Shown piece by piece: positions 49,499 through 61,011 of a stretch of DNA of 64,000 nt. Source of the stretch: Selaginella moellendorffii (lineage: Eukaryota; Streptophyta; Lycopodiopsida; Selaginellales; Selaginellaceae); NCBI RefSeq assembly GCF_000143415.4, contig NW_003314419.1:83715-147714 (forward strand), written 5' to 3'. Both the position numbers and the translations under genes were made by a program. Positions within the stretch are counted from its first letter, which is position 1; every line of letters starts with the position of its first letter. The notes beneath the pieces were generated by a model. That model did not search any database and had not been told where the DNA came from. It worked only from the letters and a program-made list of their open reading frames with translations.

Positions 49499-52400
49499 AT
49501 GAATACGCAATCGTCATGTGATTCATCTCCGTATGCATCCAGCCGCCAATCTCTTCCGCCGATGAGAGGAGCAGCTGCAGAAGCACTTTTGTCCAGGTTT
49601 GAGCCCTTTACAGACACCACATGGGCGCTGGAATTTTCAGATGTGGTGGGAGTTGGAGGTGGTGCTTGGATTCCTCATGCTGCAGCTGCTCCTGATACCT
49701 TCCGTCTGCCTACTTGTGCGGAGGCTCGTGATTTTCAGATTCCTAGAAGGTTCTTCTTAGCTGCTTCACGAGACAAGGAAGCATTGCTGGAAGAAAAAGT
49801 CAACTTGAAGACCGTACTCAATGCCAAGACCTTCCAGCTGTTTAGCCAAAAGTTGCAAGCCTCGACAACTAGAACGGCAAATAGGTTTTATTTATCCATT
49901 AGACAAATAGTACGACGTTTTTCTTTGTTCATCTTTAGAAAGTTGGGAAAGGCGTTAGAGAAGCTGGAATTAGCAAGAGCCAATGCTCCAAGAACTGGTG
50001 GCTCGGAGAGGATACAAACTAGACTCAAAGGTAATAATAGTGTGTGAGATAGTTTCAATTTCAGCTCTTCTTCTTTAGGATTAAGAAACAAAGCAGAGGA
50101 TCTTCGTAAGCTCTGTGAAGAACAACGTGCTGAAATATGTCTGCTGCGCAAGGATTTTCAATTGACACACAACAGAGTAGGAATATCTGCTAGCTATAAT
50201 GAATTTCTTTCGTTGTTTATGAAGTCTGAAATGACAGGAGACTGAGGTTGAAAGAGATGTTTTTGCTGAAGAAGTCATCAGGCTGCTAATGTACATGAAA
50301 CGATTGAAGTCCTGGCAGCACAGACTAAGCTGCGAGAACCGGGACCTTCTTGTTTTAAAGGATAAAACAACACTCCTGGATATAGCAAACAAAAGACTTG
50401 AAAGCTGCCTAGCCGTAAGAAGTTTCCATTTCAAACTGGAACCTTACGCGAAGCTTTACAGGCCATGGAAAGAAGCACCGAAAAGGCTAAAAGGGAATCT
50501 GCATTTTATAGAAAGAAGGTTGAAGCGAGCAAGTTGGCAGCTCCTGACGAGAAAAACTGTCAAGATTTGGAAGCTCAAACCTCCGAACTGGCAGCTAAGC
50601 TCGAAGTTGTAACTGCTGAAAAAGAAAAATGGGTACGGAAAGCTAGCAAACTAGAAGCTGAGATAAGGAAAGTTTTGAGAGAGTTAAGAAAAATTGAAGC
50701 AGAAAATTTTAAAAATGCTCCTCCATTGCCCATCCCAGTAACGCTGCCACTGTCACCACCTCCACCTCTGCCTCCAAAGAAAGTTGCTTCTGTTCCTTGT
50801 GAGTCCAAATTTCGAATTCTAAGCCAAGTTATAAACTTTATGTTTTTTCTTTATACCGGTAGCTACTCCAAAGCCTAAATCTGAGACCCATGTTAAAGTG
50901 GACTCCTCATTTAGAGGTATGCCTGATCATAATTTTTATGTTATGATAAACTACATCTATTTTAATATATAGAGGAAGCCATCAGAAAGGCCAAAGAAGA
51001 GAAGGAGAAAAAACGGGAAGAAGCTGAAGCATTGAAGAAAAAACAACAAGAAAATTTAATTAAGGAAGAAAAGATGAAAAAGGAGGAGGAACGTCGTAAG
51101 AAGGCCAATGAACGGGAAAAGGAAGAAGAATTACGAAGGAAAGAAGAAGAAGAAGAAGAAGAAGAATTACTAAGGAAAAAGGAAGAAGAACGCCAAAGAA
51201 GTGAAGAGGAGGACAGGAGGAGAAGAGAAAAAGAAGTAAAGAGAAAGATTGCTGAAGACGAGGAAAACAGAAGGTTGGTTGAGTTAGAAGCAAAGGAAGA
51301 ACAAAGGAGGAGGGTTGCTGAGGAAGAAAAAAGACGTAAAGAAGCCGAAATAACTGCACGCAAGAAAGAAGAGGAATCTAGAAGGAAAATGGCTGATGAT
51401 GAAGCTAGAAAACTTGCTGCAGAACACCTGGAAAGAAAAATAGCTGAGGAAGAAGCAAGCCACAATCCAATTGGAATGGTGGCAAGCCAAGAGGTTCTTG
51501 AAGGTAAAGCAAGAAGAATAGTTCATAGAAGGAAAGCTGTAGAGGAAGAGGCAAGAAGAAAGGTACTGGAGGAAGAAGCAGAAAGGAAAGTAGCGCAAGA
51601 GGAATCAAGGACAGCAGCTAATGAAGAAGAAAAAAGGAATGCAGCTGAAAAAGAAGCACGTACAGGAGCAGAAGAAGAAAAAGAAAGAAGAAATGCTCAA
51701 GATGATTCCAGGAGGATAGGTGAAGAAAAAATAACAAAGTCCGAGATAATTGCATTAGCAGTAGACAAGAACACACACAACGTGGATGAACTCGATGGAG
51801 CAGCAGAGAATCGAAAAAAGAGACGAACATCTGATGAAAGAGCAGAACAGGCAAGAGGGCAAGCAGAAAGAAAAGCCAAGCAAAAGGAACGACAGGGAGT
51901 ACTCAAAGACGACGAAGCAGCAAGGAAAGCTGAATCTGATAAATATGCGACAAGAAAGATCTTGGAAGAGGCAAAAAAAAAGTGGGATGAAGAAGACACT
52001 GAAAGGCATAAAAAGGGAGCGGAAAATGACCAGAAAAAAATGGAGGAAATAGTTTTTACTAAGGTGGAGAAAGAACAACAACACTTAGGGGCATTAAAAC
52101 GTACAGAAGAAGAGAACAAGAGAGAGGAAGAAAACATAAAGTATGAACTACAGAAGCAGCAATTACTAGAACTCCAACAAAAACAAAAGAATGAAAATGA
52201 ATTAAGTAACCAACCAGTGGAAGAAGGGGGGCTGAAACTTGAGGAAAGAAAAAGAAAAGACCAGGAGACGTCTAAAGAAGAGAAAGTGAATGAAAAGTGG
52301 CATAATGTAGAAATATTGGGCAAAACATTAGAGCCTCTAGAGCATCCTGAAATGGAAAAGATACAGGAGGAGCAAGCAAAGAGGCTGAAAAAGGAGAAGG

Positions 52401-52732
52401 AGAAAGGAACCCAACAAGAAACACACCTGAGGTTTCAAGACCAGAGATCAGCGTCAGTGCCAACTCCAAAAGTGTCCACGCCTGTAACCCCAAAAGCTAT
52501 TCCGGGACCTGTTCGTAGTGCTTCGTTCGCTGCTAGACGAGCAGCCAAAGCCAAAGGACGAGAATATGCTGAGGACACTAAACAAGTAGTGGAGAAAGAG
52601 ATGTCCGCATTTGCTAAGATGGAAGCACAGCGAGCAAGCATTGGATTTTTGGATCCTTCTATCATTGACATTGTGGAGCTCCATGGAACGCCCAGGCGTA
52701 GAATTTATGATGGTCTCGGGGATTTTATGTAA
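49499..52732 (+). CDS. Uncharacterised 967-aa coiled-coil protein in the ciliary block
   Basis: Seven exons join in phase: 49499-49884, 49939-50030, 50079-50176, 50238-50414, 50462-50798, 50863-50916 and 50973-52732. They give 2904 nt, 967 aa. I do not recognise the family. The first ~90 residues are not coiled and contain LLSRFEPFTDTTWALEFSDV. Residues ~95-335 are predicted coiled coil. A proline-rich hinge (PLSPPPPLPP) lies near 345-355. Residues ~385-830 are an extreme Glu/Lys/Arg-rich helix, probably a long single helix or coiled coil. The C-terminus (~835-967) is distinct, with VPTPKVSTPVTPKAIP and a final DIVELHGTPRRRIYDGLGDF. It diverges from DRC10 and ends 80 bp before IFT56, so a ciliary or basal-body role is a reasonable guess, not shown. 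The first ATG was taken because it opens the frame 99 bp from DRC10. Confidence 0.75.
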
Positions 52733-52812
52733 CCTGTGATTATTAGATTTGTTACTACTTCATTAGCCTAATTTTAATGCCTAGATAGGAAATTTAGGGC
52801 AGAACGTGAAGG

Positions 52813-55064
52813 ATGTTAGTTTCCAAGGCCAGACGTTCAGTTTCTGCTTACGGAGACCGAGCTACTTCTGCACATGGCAGCAACAAGGACGTTTCTGCCG
52901 TTCCAGATTTGCTGGAAATGGTGGAATCGAGAAATTATAGCGGTGCTCTAGCACTTCTGCAATTCAAACACCAGGTATGGTAATTCATTCTCTGTTCTGT
53001 TATTTTTAGCTTTCTAGGAAAAATCCAGGCAGATATGTCAGACGTCAAGACTCTAGAGTGGTTAGGATTTTGCTACTTTCACAATGGCGATTACAACAGG
53101 GCATTAGAAACTTATAAGAAGCTTGAGCCGCTGGATGAAATATACTACATATATCAGGCTGCTTGTTTATATTATTTGGACTCTTACAGGGAGGCTGAGG
53201 AGTCAGCTCTGAAAGGTTTTACTAGTTCCTTCTATAGCATGCTAACTTAATGAGTGATTCCTATCTTTCCGGGTACAGCCCTCTTACTCCATCGATGATC
53301 AATGTTAGGTGCTACTTGTGGAATTCGAAATCGATTACTTTTCCACGTTGCATATCGTTTAGACAACGACATGAAACTTGTAGAGCATCACAGCAATATA
53401 GGCAACAGTGATGAAGACCAACTAAGCTTAGCTTCAATGCATTTTGCTCAGATCCACTACGAAGAGGCAACAGAAATCTACAAACAACTTTTGCTAGAAA
53501 ATAAGTAAGAAAAATGGTTCAGTTGGTAGGTCTTACTAAGCAAAGTATTTTGCAGGGATTGGATGGCCTTAAACGTGTATTTGGCTCTTTGTTATTATAA
53601 TTTGGATCAGTACGATGTAAGCCTTGATGTCTTGAGTGGATACTTACAGGTGCGGGTTTCTGACTTAGTTTTATTATAACACTTAATAAACTCGATTACA
53701 GTATTACCCAGAAAGTGCCATTGCAACCAATCTGAAAGTAAGAATACACCTGCATATGGCTTCTTCTCATTGTTGCTGACCAGGCTTGCAACACATTTCA
53801 ACTTTTTAATGGAAAAGCAGCTGAGTTGGTCCTAACTACACCAGAGGAAACTGCCAAAAACTCCCTTGAGCAAGGACTTTTCAAACACAACCTTGTAGTT
53901 TTTCGAAACGGTGAAGGAGCCTTGCAGGTTAGCAATGTGTCACATAAATATATGATTTTATATCATTGTGAAGTTCAGGTGCTTCCATCATTGCTCGATG
54001 TTCTTCATGAAGCTCGTTTGAACCTTGTGATTTACTATATAAAAATTGGTGGTGAGGCTTTCTCATTTAACTCGTGAACATCTGTATTTGTTTACTACAG
54101 ACACGGAATTAGCCTATCAGACAGTGAAGATGCACGAGCCGCATATGCCTCAAGAATACGTTGTCAAAGCTGTCACATGTGCTAGTCTTGGGCAAGATAC
54201 AGATCATGTAGAGCTTCTAAGCATGGCACGACAGTATTTTCATCTTATTGGCACGTCACCAACAGAATGTGATACTATACTTGGAAGGCAGTGCATGGCC
54301 TCTTATTATATTTTGCAAAAGCAGTTTAAAGATGCTCTAATATATTTGCAGGTAACTGGAAATTATTTTCAGGACTCGGCTTAGTTTTTTCTTGCATTTG
54401 CAGTCAATAAAATCCTTCTGCGAAAACCAAGACGAATTTAATTGGAATTCTGGCATTGTAAAAGCTAGCATAGGTGATTTTAGAGAGGCAGAAGAAAATC
54501 TCCTCTTCATTCAGAACACTAAATACCTAGAAAACTATTACTATGTGGCATGGTTGCTTTACTGTTTGATTATGAACGGAAAAGCTAATATAGCCTGGGA
54601 ACACTTTTTGCGTCTAGAAGCATCAGATGAAACTTTCAGGTGTGCTGTCTATTCATGTCTTTTACTGATATATACTTTTTGTCCATATAGTTTTCTGCAA
54701 CTGATTGCAAATGAATGTTATAAAACATGCCAATATCTTTATGCTGCTAAAGCATTTGATGCAATTGAGGAAATGGATGAATCAATGGATTGCTGGGAAG
54801 GAAAGCGAGGTGCATGCCTTGGTGTTTTACAAAAGGTAATATCTGGAGAGGAACCTTGTGAGAGTATAAAACAAGTCTTTGCTCTCCTGGAAAACACAAA
54901 TAACCCTGAGGTAATATTTCCATATGAATATCTTTTAATTTTTTCTCTAGGTGGAGTTTTTGTTGAAGGTCATGCAAGATTATTTGAAAGAAATATCATT
55001 ACAATCCACAACCTTTGCATTTTTATCTACTTCATCAAGCAAACCCATGTCAGATGAATTTTAA
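52813..55064 (+). CDS. IFT56: Intraflagellar transport protein 56 (TTC26/DYF-13)
   Basis: IFT56 is a tetratricopeptide subunit of the IFT-B complex that carries cargo, including motility proteins, into cilia. Eleven exons join in phase: 52813-52974, 53029-53215, 53309-53504, 53556-53649, 53702-53737, 53784-53927, 53979-54048, 54101-54351, 54404-54639, 54691-54910 and 54951-55064. They total 1710 nt, 569 aa; animal IFT56 is about 554 aa. Family blocks occur in order: [100 protein letters not shown]-type helices run through most of the length. Introns are 40-93 bp. The C-terminal ~20 residues after [14 protein letters not shown] diverge from animal proteins. In this plant it should be needed only in sperm. 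No break was found. Confidence 0.93.
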
Positions 55065-55103
55065 AATACCATTAGTCTTTTTGGAGGGTCTTAAGTCCTT
55101 TAC

Positions 55104-55868
55104 TGTTAGGCACCACGTCAAAATAATAGGATAAGAAAGGGCTTACAAGCAAGTGATCAGGAATAGAATCAAGTGTAAGGGATAGGATCCTGACATTGGT
55201 GTGAGAGGCCACTTTGATTCTCATAGTTGACAAGTAGGAATATTCTGGAGGAATACTTAATATGGTAAGGCTTGGTGGACCCTAAGAAAAGGACCATGGC
55301 ATGGTGGATCTAGAGAACCATGTTTAGTAGACTTATGAGAAGGATCATGATGACCAAAGGGTGGGCTAAATATAATCGTGGATGATCATTCCCTAGAAAT
55401 GGAAGGATTGTGAAGCCCTACTGTTAGGATCCTATCCATTACACCCTAAGTCAACTGGCTAAAGGGGTGATCCTTTGATTGCAGGGCCCTTTCTTTATCC
55501 TATTATCTTGATCTGGTGCCTAACAATCCTCCCCTCGTCAGGGAATGATCATCCATAATCATACTTAGGCCACCCTCTAGTCACCATGGTCCTTCTCTTA
55601 GGGTCTACCAAACCTTGGTTCTCCCTCTAGATCCACCATGTTGAATATTCCTTTAGAATATTCCTGCCCCACTTGTTAGCCACAAGAATCGAACTGGGCT
55701 CCGATACCAATGTTAGGATCCTATCCCTTACACCCTAAGCTAACTAGCTAACGGGGTGATCACTTGATTGCAGGGCCCTTTCTTTATCCTATTATCTTGA
55801 TCTAGTGCCTAACACTTACAATCAAGTGATCACCCCTTTAGTCAATTGGTTTAAGGTGTAAGGGACTA
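55104..55868 (+). mobile_element. TRIM-A element, older outer copy (interrupted)
   Basis: The 5' LTR (55104-55195) begins TGTTAGGCACC and ends GATCCTGACA. It is followed by a decayed primer-binding site, TTGGTGTGAGAGGCC, and an interior matching the inner copy in reverse. The 3' LTR is split: its start lies before 55421 and its end (55815-55868) reads CAATCAAGTGATCACCCC. The inner TRIM at 55422-55814 is inserted in it. The element has no coding capacity. Confidence 0.75.
55422..55814 (-). mobile_element. TRIM-A element, inner copy (393 bp)
   Basis: Two 104-bp LTRs (55422-55525 and 55711-55814) start TGTTAGG and end CCTAACA. They enclose only 185 bp. Read on the minus strand, the interior starts with TGGTATCGGAGCCC one base inside the LTR, a typical primer-binding site for initiator methionine tRNA. 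It ends in the polypurine tract GAGGGGAGGA. This is the textbook layout of a terminal-repeat retrotransposon in miniature. The flanks CCTAC and CTTAC are a target duplication with one mismatch. Confidence 0.88.
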
Positions 55869-55869
55869 T

Positions 55870-57372
55870 GCTCTACCTCCTCTTGAGGTTCCTCACCACC
55901 CAACCACCCCAAACTACCTCAAAAGATCCACTACACTACTGCTCCACTATGAGCTTTTAGGGTAGGTTAAATTCTTTAATGTACCATGCCTTAATACCCT
56001 TGATCTTACCTTTGACCCACATTGACCACATCTCAAGCTCAAACTCTTGGTCCATCCTTCATAGCTGTATACATTAAGAAGGTATTGAGCCCATCACTAT
56101 GAGATAGTATATCTTTCAATTGGTTAACATAAAATACTGAATGAATTTCCACCTTAGTTGGTAGCCACACTCAATAAGTGACTTTACCAATGCACTCCAA
56201 CACTTCATAAGGATTAGCATGTCTATGAGAAAGTTTGCCACTCTTCCCATTACTCAAAAGCACTAATATGTATTGCCATTCATTTGACGGAAAGATCACT
56301 TGTATAAAGATGAGTTCTTCCATCTTGTATTCCTAGAATTGGTGATGCTCATTGGCAAACTTTTTCACACTATTTTATTTTATTCTATTTGCACATTAGC
56401 AAAATTTTATCAAGTTCTTGTAAGCAACCAAAGAGAACGACTTGAGAAATGATCCATGGGGTTCAAATATAAAGGGAAAAGGCCCATGAATAAAAGTGCA
56501 CCCCTTTTCTAATCAGTTAAGGGTCTTGGGATATTTAGGGTTAAGCATCCTTGGGTTTGAATAGTATTGGGCTGGGTGACCTCCCAAGAAGTCCAAATTT
56601 AGGAACTTACATTTGGTATCAGAGGGGTCTTAGATCCAACTTTGTTGGTTAGCTAGGGGAATCACACCACATGTTGATTGACATCTGGCTGGTCTAGTTT
56701 GCTCCAGCTAGGCTCGACCCGAGGGGTAGAGTGTCAAGAGAGCGGGGCTCTTGAGAGAGCTGTGGCTCTTAGATTCCGTTCACGAGGGCGTGAACTTGCA
56801 GGAAAGCGTGGTGGATTGTAAGAAACCAAAGAGAACGACTTGAGAGACAATCTATAGGGTTCAAATATAGAGGGAAAGGGCCCATGAATAAAAGTGCACC
56901 CCTTTTTCCAATCGGTTAAAGGTCTTGGGATATTTGGGGTTAAGCATCCTTGGGTTTGAATAGTACTGGGCTGGGTGACCTCCCAAGAAGTCCAAATATA
57001 AGAGTTTACAATTCTATGGCACCTCCATGTCTAGCTTGTGTTGAACATCCTTACTAAAATGTTATCCCAACTCTAATTTGTTCAAGGATGCCTTGTAAAT
57101 ATGGCAAAGTAAACATTTAATTTGATTCCACTATATTGGTTATTATTGTAGGTAATTGCACTAATGGAAGATATAGATCTTGTTATCCTTGCCGTTGGCC
57201 AATACTATAGCATATCATATCCTCTTCAACCTAATTCACATACTTAGTCTACCCATTCATTTGAAGATGATCTCCATTCGAGAGCTTTAAAGTCACTTAT
57301 ATAGCCTTCATAAAGCTTTTCCAAAATGCATTATTGACTTTGAATCTTGATCACTCTTAATTAGGATAGATC
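55870..57372 (-). pseudogene. Degenerate Ty3/gypsy integrase remnants
   Basis: Minus-strand words of a gypsy integrase survive around the TRIM-B insertion. SDQDSKSIMHFGKALW is near 57345-57300; MNG, TKYVN and VEEDMICYS are near 57265-57210, the position of the PQMNGQTEVVN block. AITYNNNQYS is near 57165-57130. VWLPTKVEIHSVFYVNQLK lies near 56170-56110, the C-terminal region. Stops are frequent and the ends cannot be defined. It is a very old relic. Confidence 0.55.
56419..57010 (+). mobile_element. TRIM-B element (592 bp)
   Basis: Direct repeats 56419-56611 (193 bp) and 56817-57010 (194 bp) start TGTAAG and end TTACA. Directly after the first comes TTTGGTATCAGAGGGG, a primer-binding site for initiator methionine tRNA. 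The 205-bp interior has no coding capacity and ends in a purine-biased GTGGTGGA. The flanks GTTCT and ATTCT form a 5-bp target duplication with one mismatch. It is inserted in the old gypsy integrase remnant. Its sequence is unrelated to TRIM-A. Confidence 0.87.
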
Positions 57373-57472
57373 TTTGAACTACTGTGAACTTTTTCTGGAG
57401 TTGTTTCCTTGGCGGTATTCTAGACTCGAGTATGCATCGACGAGGACGTCAATCTTCCCAAGGGGGGGAGAG

Positions 57473-58618
57473 TGTCGCGAATGTGACTTCAGGTATCGAA
57501 AGTTACCTGTCGGCTAGTCCTTACGGACACTCTTACCTTACTGCCACAATGGCAGGAGGTCGGTATTGCTGGACCCGTTATCAGTTTCCCACTTGAGCTA
57601 GTTGAGAAACTGGTCAATGACCATGAACTTAGATTGGATAAACATAAGGTAGGAACCCTATGTGTTTCTTGCTGAGCATACTCGGCCTGGTTTGAGAAAC
57701 TTGAGTCATTGGCTTGCACTTGCTAGTATCAAGAACCCCCGCGATATTGAGATTGGTCCCTCAATATCGCTAGATGATAGTTTACCGTGTCTGCCAAACA
57801 CCCTCGCTATCATGCCCTTTGTGTTAGTCTCATTTTGGTCCCAAATGCTATTTATGGAAAGTGTCCAGATTTGCTCATTTGGCATATCTGCGGAATGTAG
57901 AGATTGTCTTGAACACAATGGTGTTCGTCCCGTGCCCAAATTCACAATCTAGGGACATTCCATATTTGGTAAGTTTCGAGCTTGTCCCAGAGACTAACTC
58001 CTGATACTAAGGGAGGCTTGGGGTGAAAGCCCAAAGCGTGTGTTCCTCAAGGGCGGGGGGGCTGTGGGGGGTTCCAAATGTATAGTAGGGATAGTGGGTA
58101 GGTCAGGCATGGCTGACCAACCTGAGGCATAGTCTAGCTCCCGCTTGCGTGCCTGTCCTTGTTCTGCGTCCGGCTTGGGTCTAAGCCCAAGTTCCATTCC
58201 ATGCTAGCTGGTGGAGTACCCATATCCTCGCGTTAGGCCACCGGTATGCCGAAATAGTGCCAGACTCCATTTGGCTACATTTTGCATGCTGGTCCTGGCA
58301 TTGGGATGCTGGTTGCTCCAGGACTGTCCCAAGTCGCTCCGGGCTCTTGTCCCTTCACTCCTTGGGCTTCATGCTCGGGAGTTGCTCCGTGGTTTGGTTC
58401 TGTCACTCCTCGGCTCCATGCTTGGGAGTTTGGCACCGTTCCTTCGTTCAGTGGCCCAAGGCCTTGAACCTCAGGTTCCTATGGATAGGTGGCATGGACA
58501 CGTGGCATGTGACATGTGGCATCTGTCACGTGGCACAAAGAGGGTTTAGGTTCCGCTTTGTGGTGTTATCCTATGGTAAATCACCATAGGATAAAGGGTA
58601 AAAACCACGTGCGCTACA
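57473..58618 (+). repeat. LTR of family C, ~1146 bp, well preserved
   Basis: Starts TGTCGCGAATGTGAC and ends GCGCTACA, so it has TG...CA ends with a 3-bp inverted repeat. The polypurine tract AAGGGGGGGAGAG lies directly before it, which marks it as the 3' LTR, or a solo LTR, of a plus-strand element. It is homologous to 59486-61011 (plus) and 62118-63790 (minus). It contains repeated GGCACGTGGCAT-like words near 58490-58535. Open frames inside it are not supported as genes. Confidence 0.75.
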
Positions 58619-58919
58619 ATCTTCTCCAAGTAGACCATAGACATGTCTAAAGCAATAATAATCTTTAAAAGAGCTAACAATTGCATATACTTTATCAATT
58701 AGTCCACTATGACCACATTTGCTCCTTTTCCCTCTATGTTTAGGGCAAACAAGTCTATGGAGACCATGGAGATATTATACCAAGGTTGCAAAAGTCACCC
58801 TAGCTTCTTTTATGGCATTTTTACCCATTGACAATGCTTTCATAATTTGCAATACTTGAGGATATTAACTTTCATATTCCTCTAATAAAAATTGTGCTTA
58901 ATCACATATATCTTCTTCC
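58619..58919. other. Spacer; nothing recognised
   Basis: About 300 bp between the family C LTR and the second TRIM-B. There may be decayed gypsy sequence on the minus strand (for example near 58700-58860), but no domain can be read. Confidence 0.3.
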
Positions 58920-59485
58920 TGTAAGCTCTTGAATTTAAACTTCCCCAAATGTCATCCAACCCAATATTATTTAAATCCAAAGATGGTTAACCCCAAGTAT
59001 CCTAAGACCTTTAACTAATTGAAAAAAGGAATGCATTTTTGTTCATTAGTTTTTTCCTTCTATATTTGAACCTTTACAGATTGTCTCTTGAGTTGTTATT
59101 TATAATTTTTTTCTAAGCCACCATACTTCTTTACAAATTTACACCCTTGTGCACAAAAGTTAAGAGCTATAACTCTCCTAAGAGCCTTGCTCTTTTAACA
59201 CCTTACCCCTTTGGTTGAGCCCAGCCAAAGCAAACTAGACCACCAAATGTCAATCTCAACATATGGTGTGATTCTTTTATCCAATCAATAGAGTTGGATT
59301 TGAAACCTTTTTAATACTAAATGTAAACTTCTAAATTTAAGAGAGGTTACTGAGCCCAATACTATTCAAACCCAAGGATGCTTAACTTAAAATATTTTAA
59401 AACCTTTAACTAATTAGAAAAGGTGGCACACTCTTGTTCATAAGCCCTTTCCCTCTATACTTAAACTTCTATAGATCGTCTTTAT
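58920..59485 (-). mobile_element. TRIM-B element, decayed second copy
   Basis: Reverse-complement match to 56419-57010 along its whole length. It starts with TGTAAGCTC at 58920 and contains the GGATGCTTAAC word of the LTR near 59375-59386. The primer-binding site is reduced to TTTAGTATTAAAAAGG. Most differences are G-to-A or C-to-T. The outer edge abuts a family C LTR at 59486. Confidence 0.7.
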
Positions 59486-61011
59486 TGTAAATATGGTTTT
59501 GGGTATTGAAAATTACTTGTCAACTAGTCCTTTTAAATATTCTTCTCTTATTGCTATGATGGTAAGAGATTAGTTTGTTAGTTCTTTTTAAAATCCCTTT
59601 TTTTCAAGTGTTAGTAAACTGGGTTTAGCATATATTTAGATGAATATAAAGTAGGAACTCTTATGTGTTTCTTGTTGAGTATCCTCAATTTGGTTTTTAG
59701 TTATTTTTTATTTTGTCTTGCATTTACTTGACAAGAACCTTTACAATTTTGAGTTTGGTCCCTCAATATCACTAGATAGTAGTTTACTGTGTCTACTAAG
59801 ACACCCTCACTATCATGCCTTATGTGTTGGTTTCATCTAGTCCCATTGACTATTATGAAAAGTGTCTAGATCTACTAGTGAGGCATATCTATCGCAAATG
59901 TGACTACAGGTATTTTTGGTTAGTCCTTTCGTATATTTTTCTTTACTGCCACGATGGTAGGAGGTCAGTATTGCTATGCGCTACATCAATCCCTCTTGTT
60001 CAAGTGATAGTAAATTAGGCTTAGCATTTATACTTAGCTAGATGAACATAAGGTAAGAACTCCTATGTGTTTCTTGCTGAGCATACTTGGCTTGGCTTTT
60101 AGTTTTCTTTTGCTCTGTCTTGCACTACCTTAACAAGTCATATAAAATATGTGATATTTTCAACATGAGAAATTAAAATTAGAAAAATAACTAACAAGAG
60201 ATACCTTGATACAGTCTCTAAGAACCCTTATTTATTAAGACTAGTCCCTCAATATCACCAGATGATAGCTTACTATGTCTGCCAAACACCCTCAGTATCA
60301 TGCCTTATATATTGGTTCTATAGTTATTTATAGAAATGTTTAAATTTGCTAATTTGGCATATTTATGGAATGTAGGGATTATCCTAAACACAATGGTGTT
60401 TGTCCCATGTCTAAATTTGCAATCTAACACTATTCTATTTTAGTAAGTTTCATGCTTATCCTAGAAAAAGGGGGGGGGGGGTGGTATGGTTCCAAATGTA
60501 TAGTAAGGAGGGATAGTAGGCATGGTTGACCAACCTCCAACCTGAGGCATAGTCTAGCTCCCGCTTGCGTGCCTGTCCTTGTTCTATATCTAGCTTGGGT
60601 TTAAGCACAAGTTCCATTCTATGTTAGCTGGTGGAGTACCCATATCCTTGCGTTTGGCCAACGGTATATAGAAATAGTTCTAGACTCAGTTTGGCTATAT
60701 TTTACGTGCTAGTCTTGGCATTGGGATGTTGGATGCTCTAGGATTGTTCTAAGTTGCTTCATGCTCCTATTTATTTCTTCCTTGGTTATATATTTGGGAG
60801 TTTCTCCGTGCTATGGTCCTTTTGCTCCTTGGCTCCATTTTTAAGAGTTTAGCTTCATTCTTTCATTCAATGGCTCAAGGCCCTAAAACTTGGGTTCTAC
60901 TCCACTATCCTTGGACACGTGGAATGTGGCATATGGAGGGTTTAGGTTCTACTTCATGTTATCCTATAGTAAATCACCATAGGATAAAGGGTGAAAATCA
61001 TGTGTGTTACA
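59486..61011 (+). repeat. Two overlapping decayed copies of the family C LTR
   Basis: 59486-59888 matches the first ~400 bp of the LTR at 57473, and a second copy restarts at 59889 (ATCGCAAATGTGACTACAGG) and runs to the end GTGTGTTACA at 61011. Compared with 57473-58618, nearly every CpG has become TpG or CpA. A run of about 13 G lies near 60469-60481. A small unrelated insertion may sit near 60130-60220. Confidence 0.7.

Noticed and set aside
50962-52323. Long minus-strand open frames rich in Ser, Phe and Leu opposite the coiled-coil gene
   Set aside because: They mirror the GAA/AAG/AGG-rich codons of the plus-strand gene, which read as TTC/CTT/CCT on the other strand. The plus strand has a phase-consistent seven-exon gene.
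57384-57596. Plus-strand frame across the polypurine tract and start of the family C LTR
   Set aside because: It crosses an LTR boundary and is best read as the non-functional end of an old pol gene running by chance into the LTR.
58211-58589. Overlapping plus-strand frames of 110 codons in the family C LTR
   Set aside because: They lie inside an LTR, are not kept in the decayed copies and have no similarity to a known protein.
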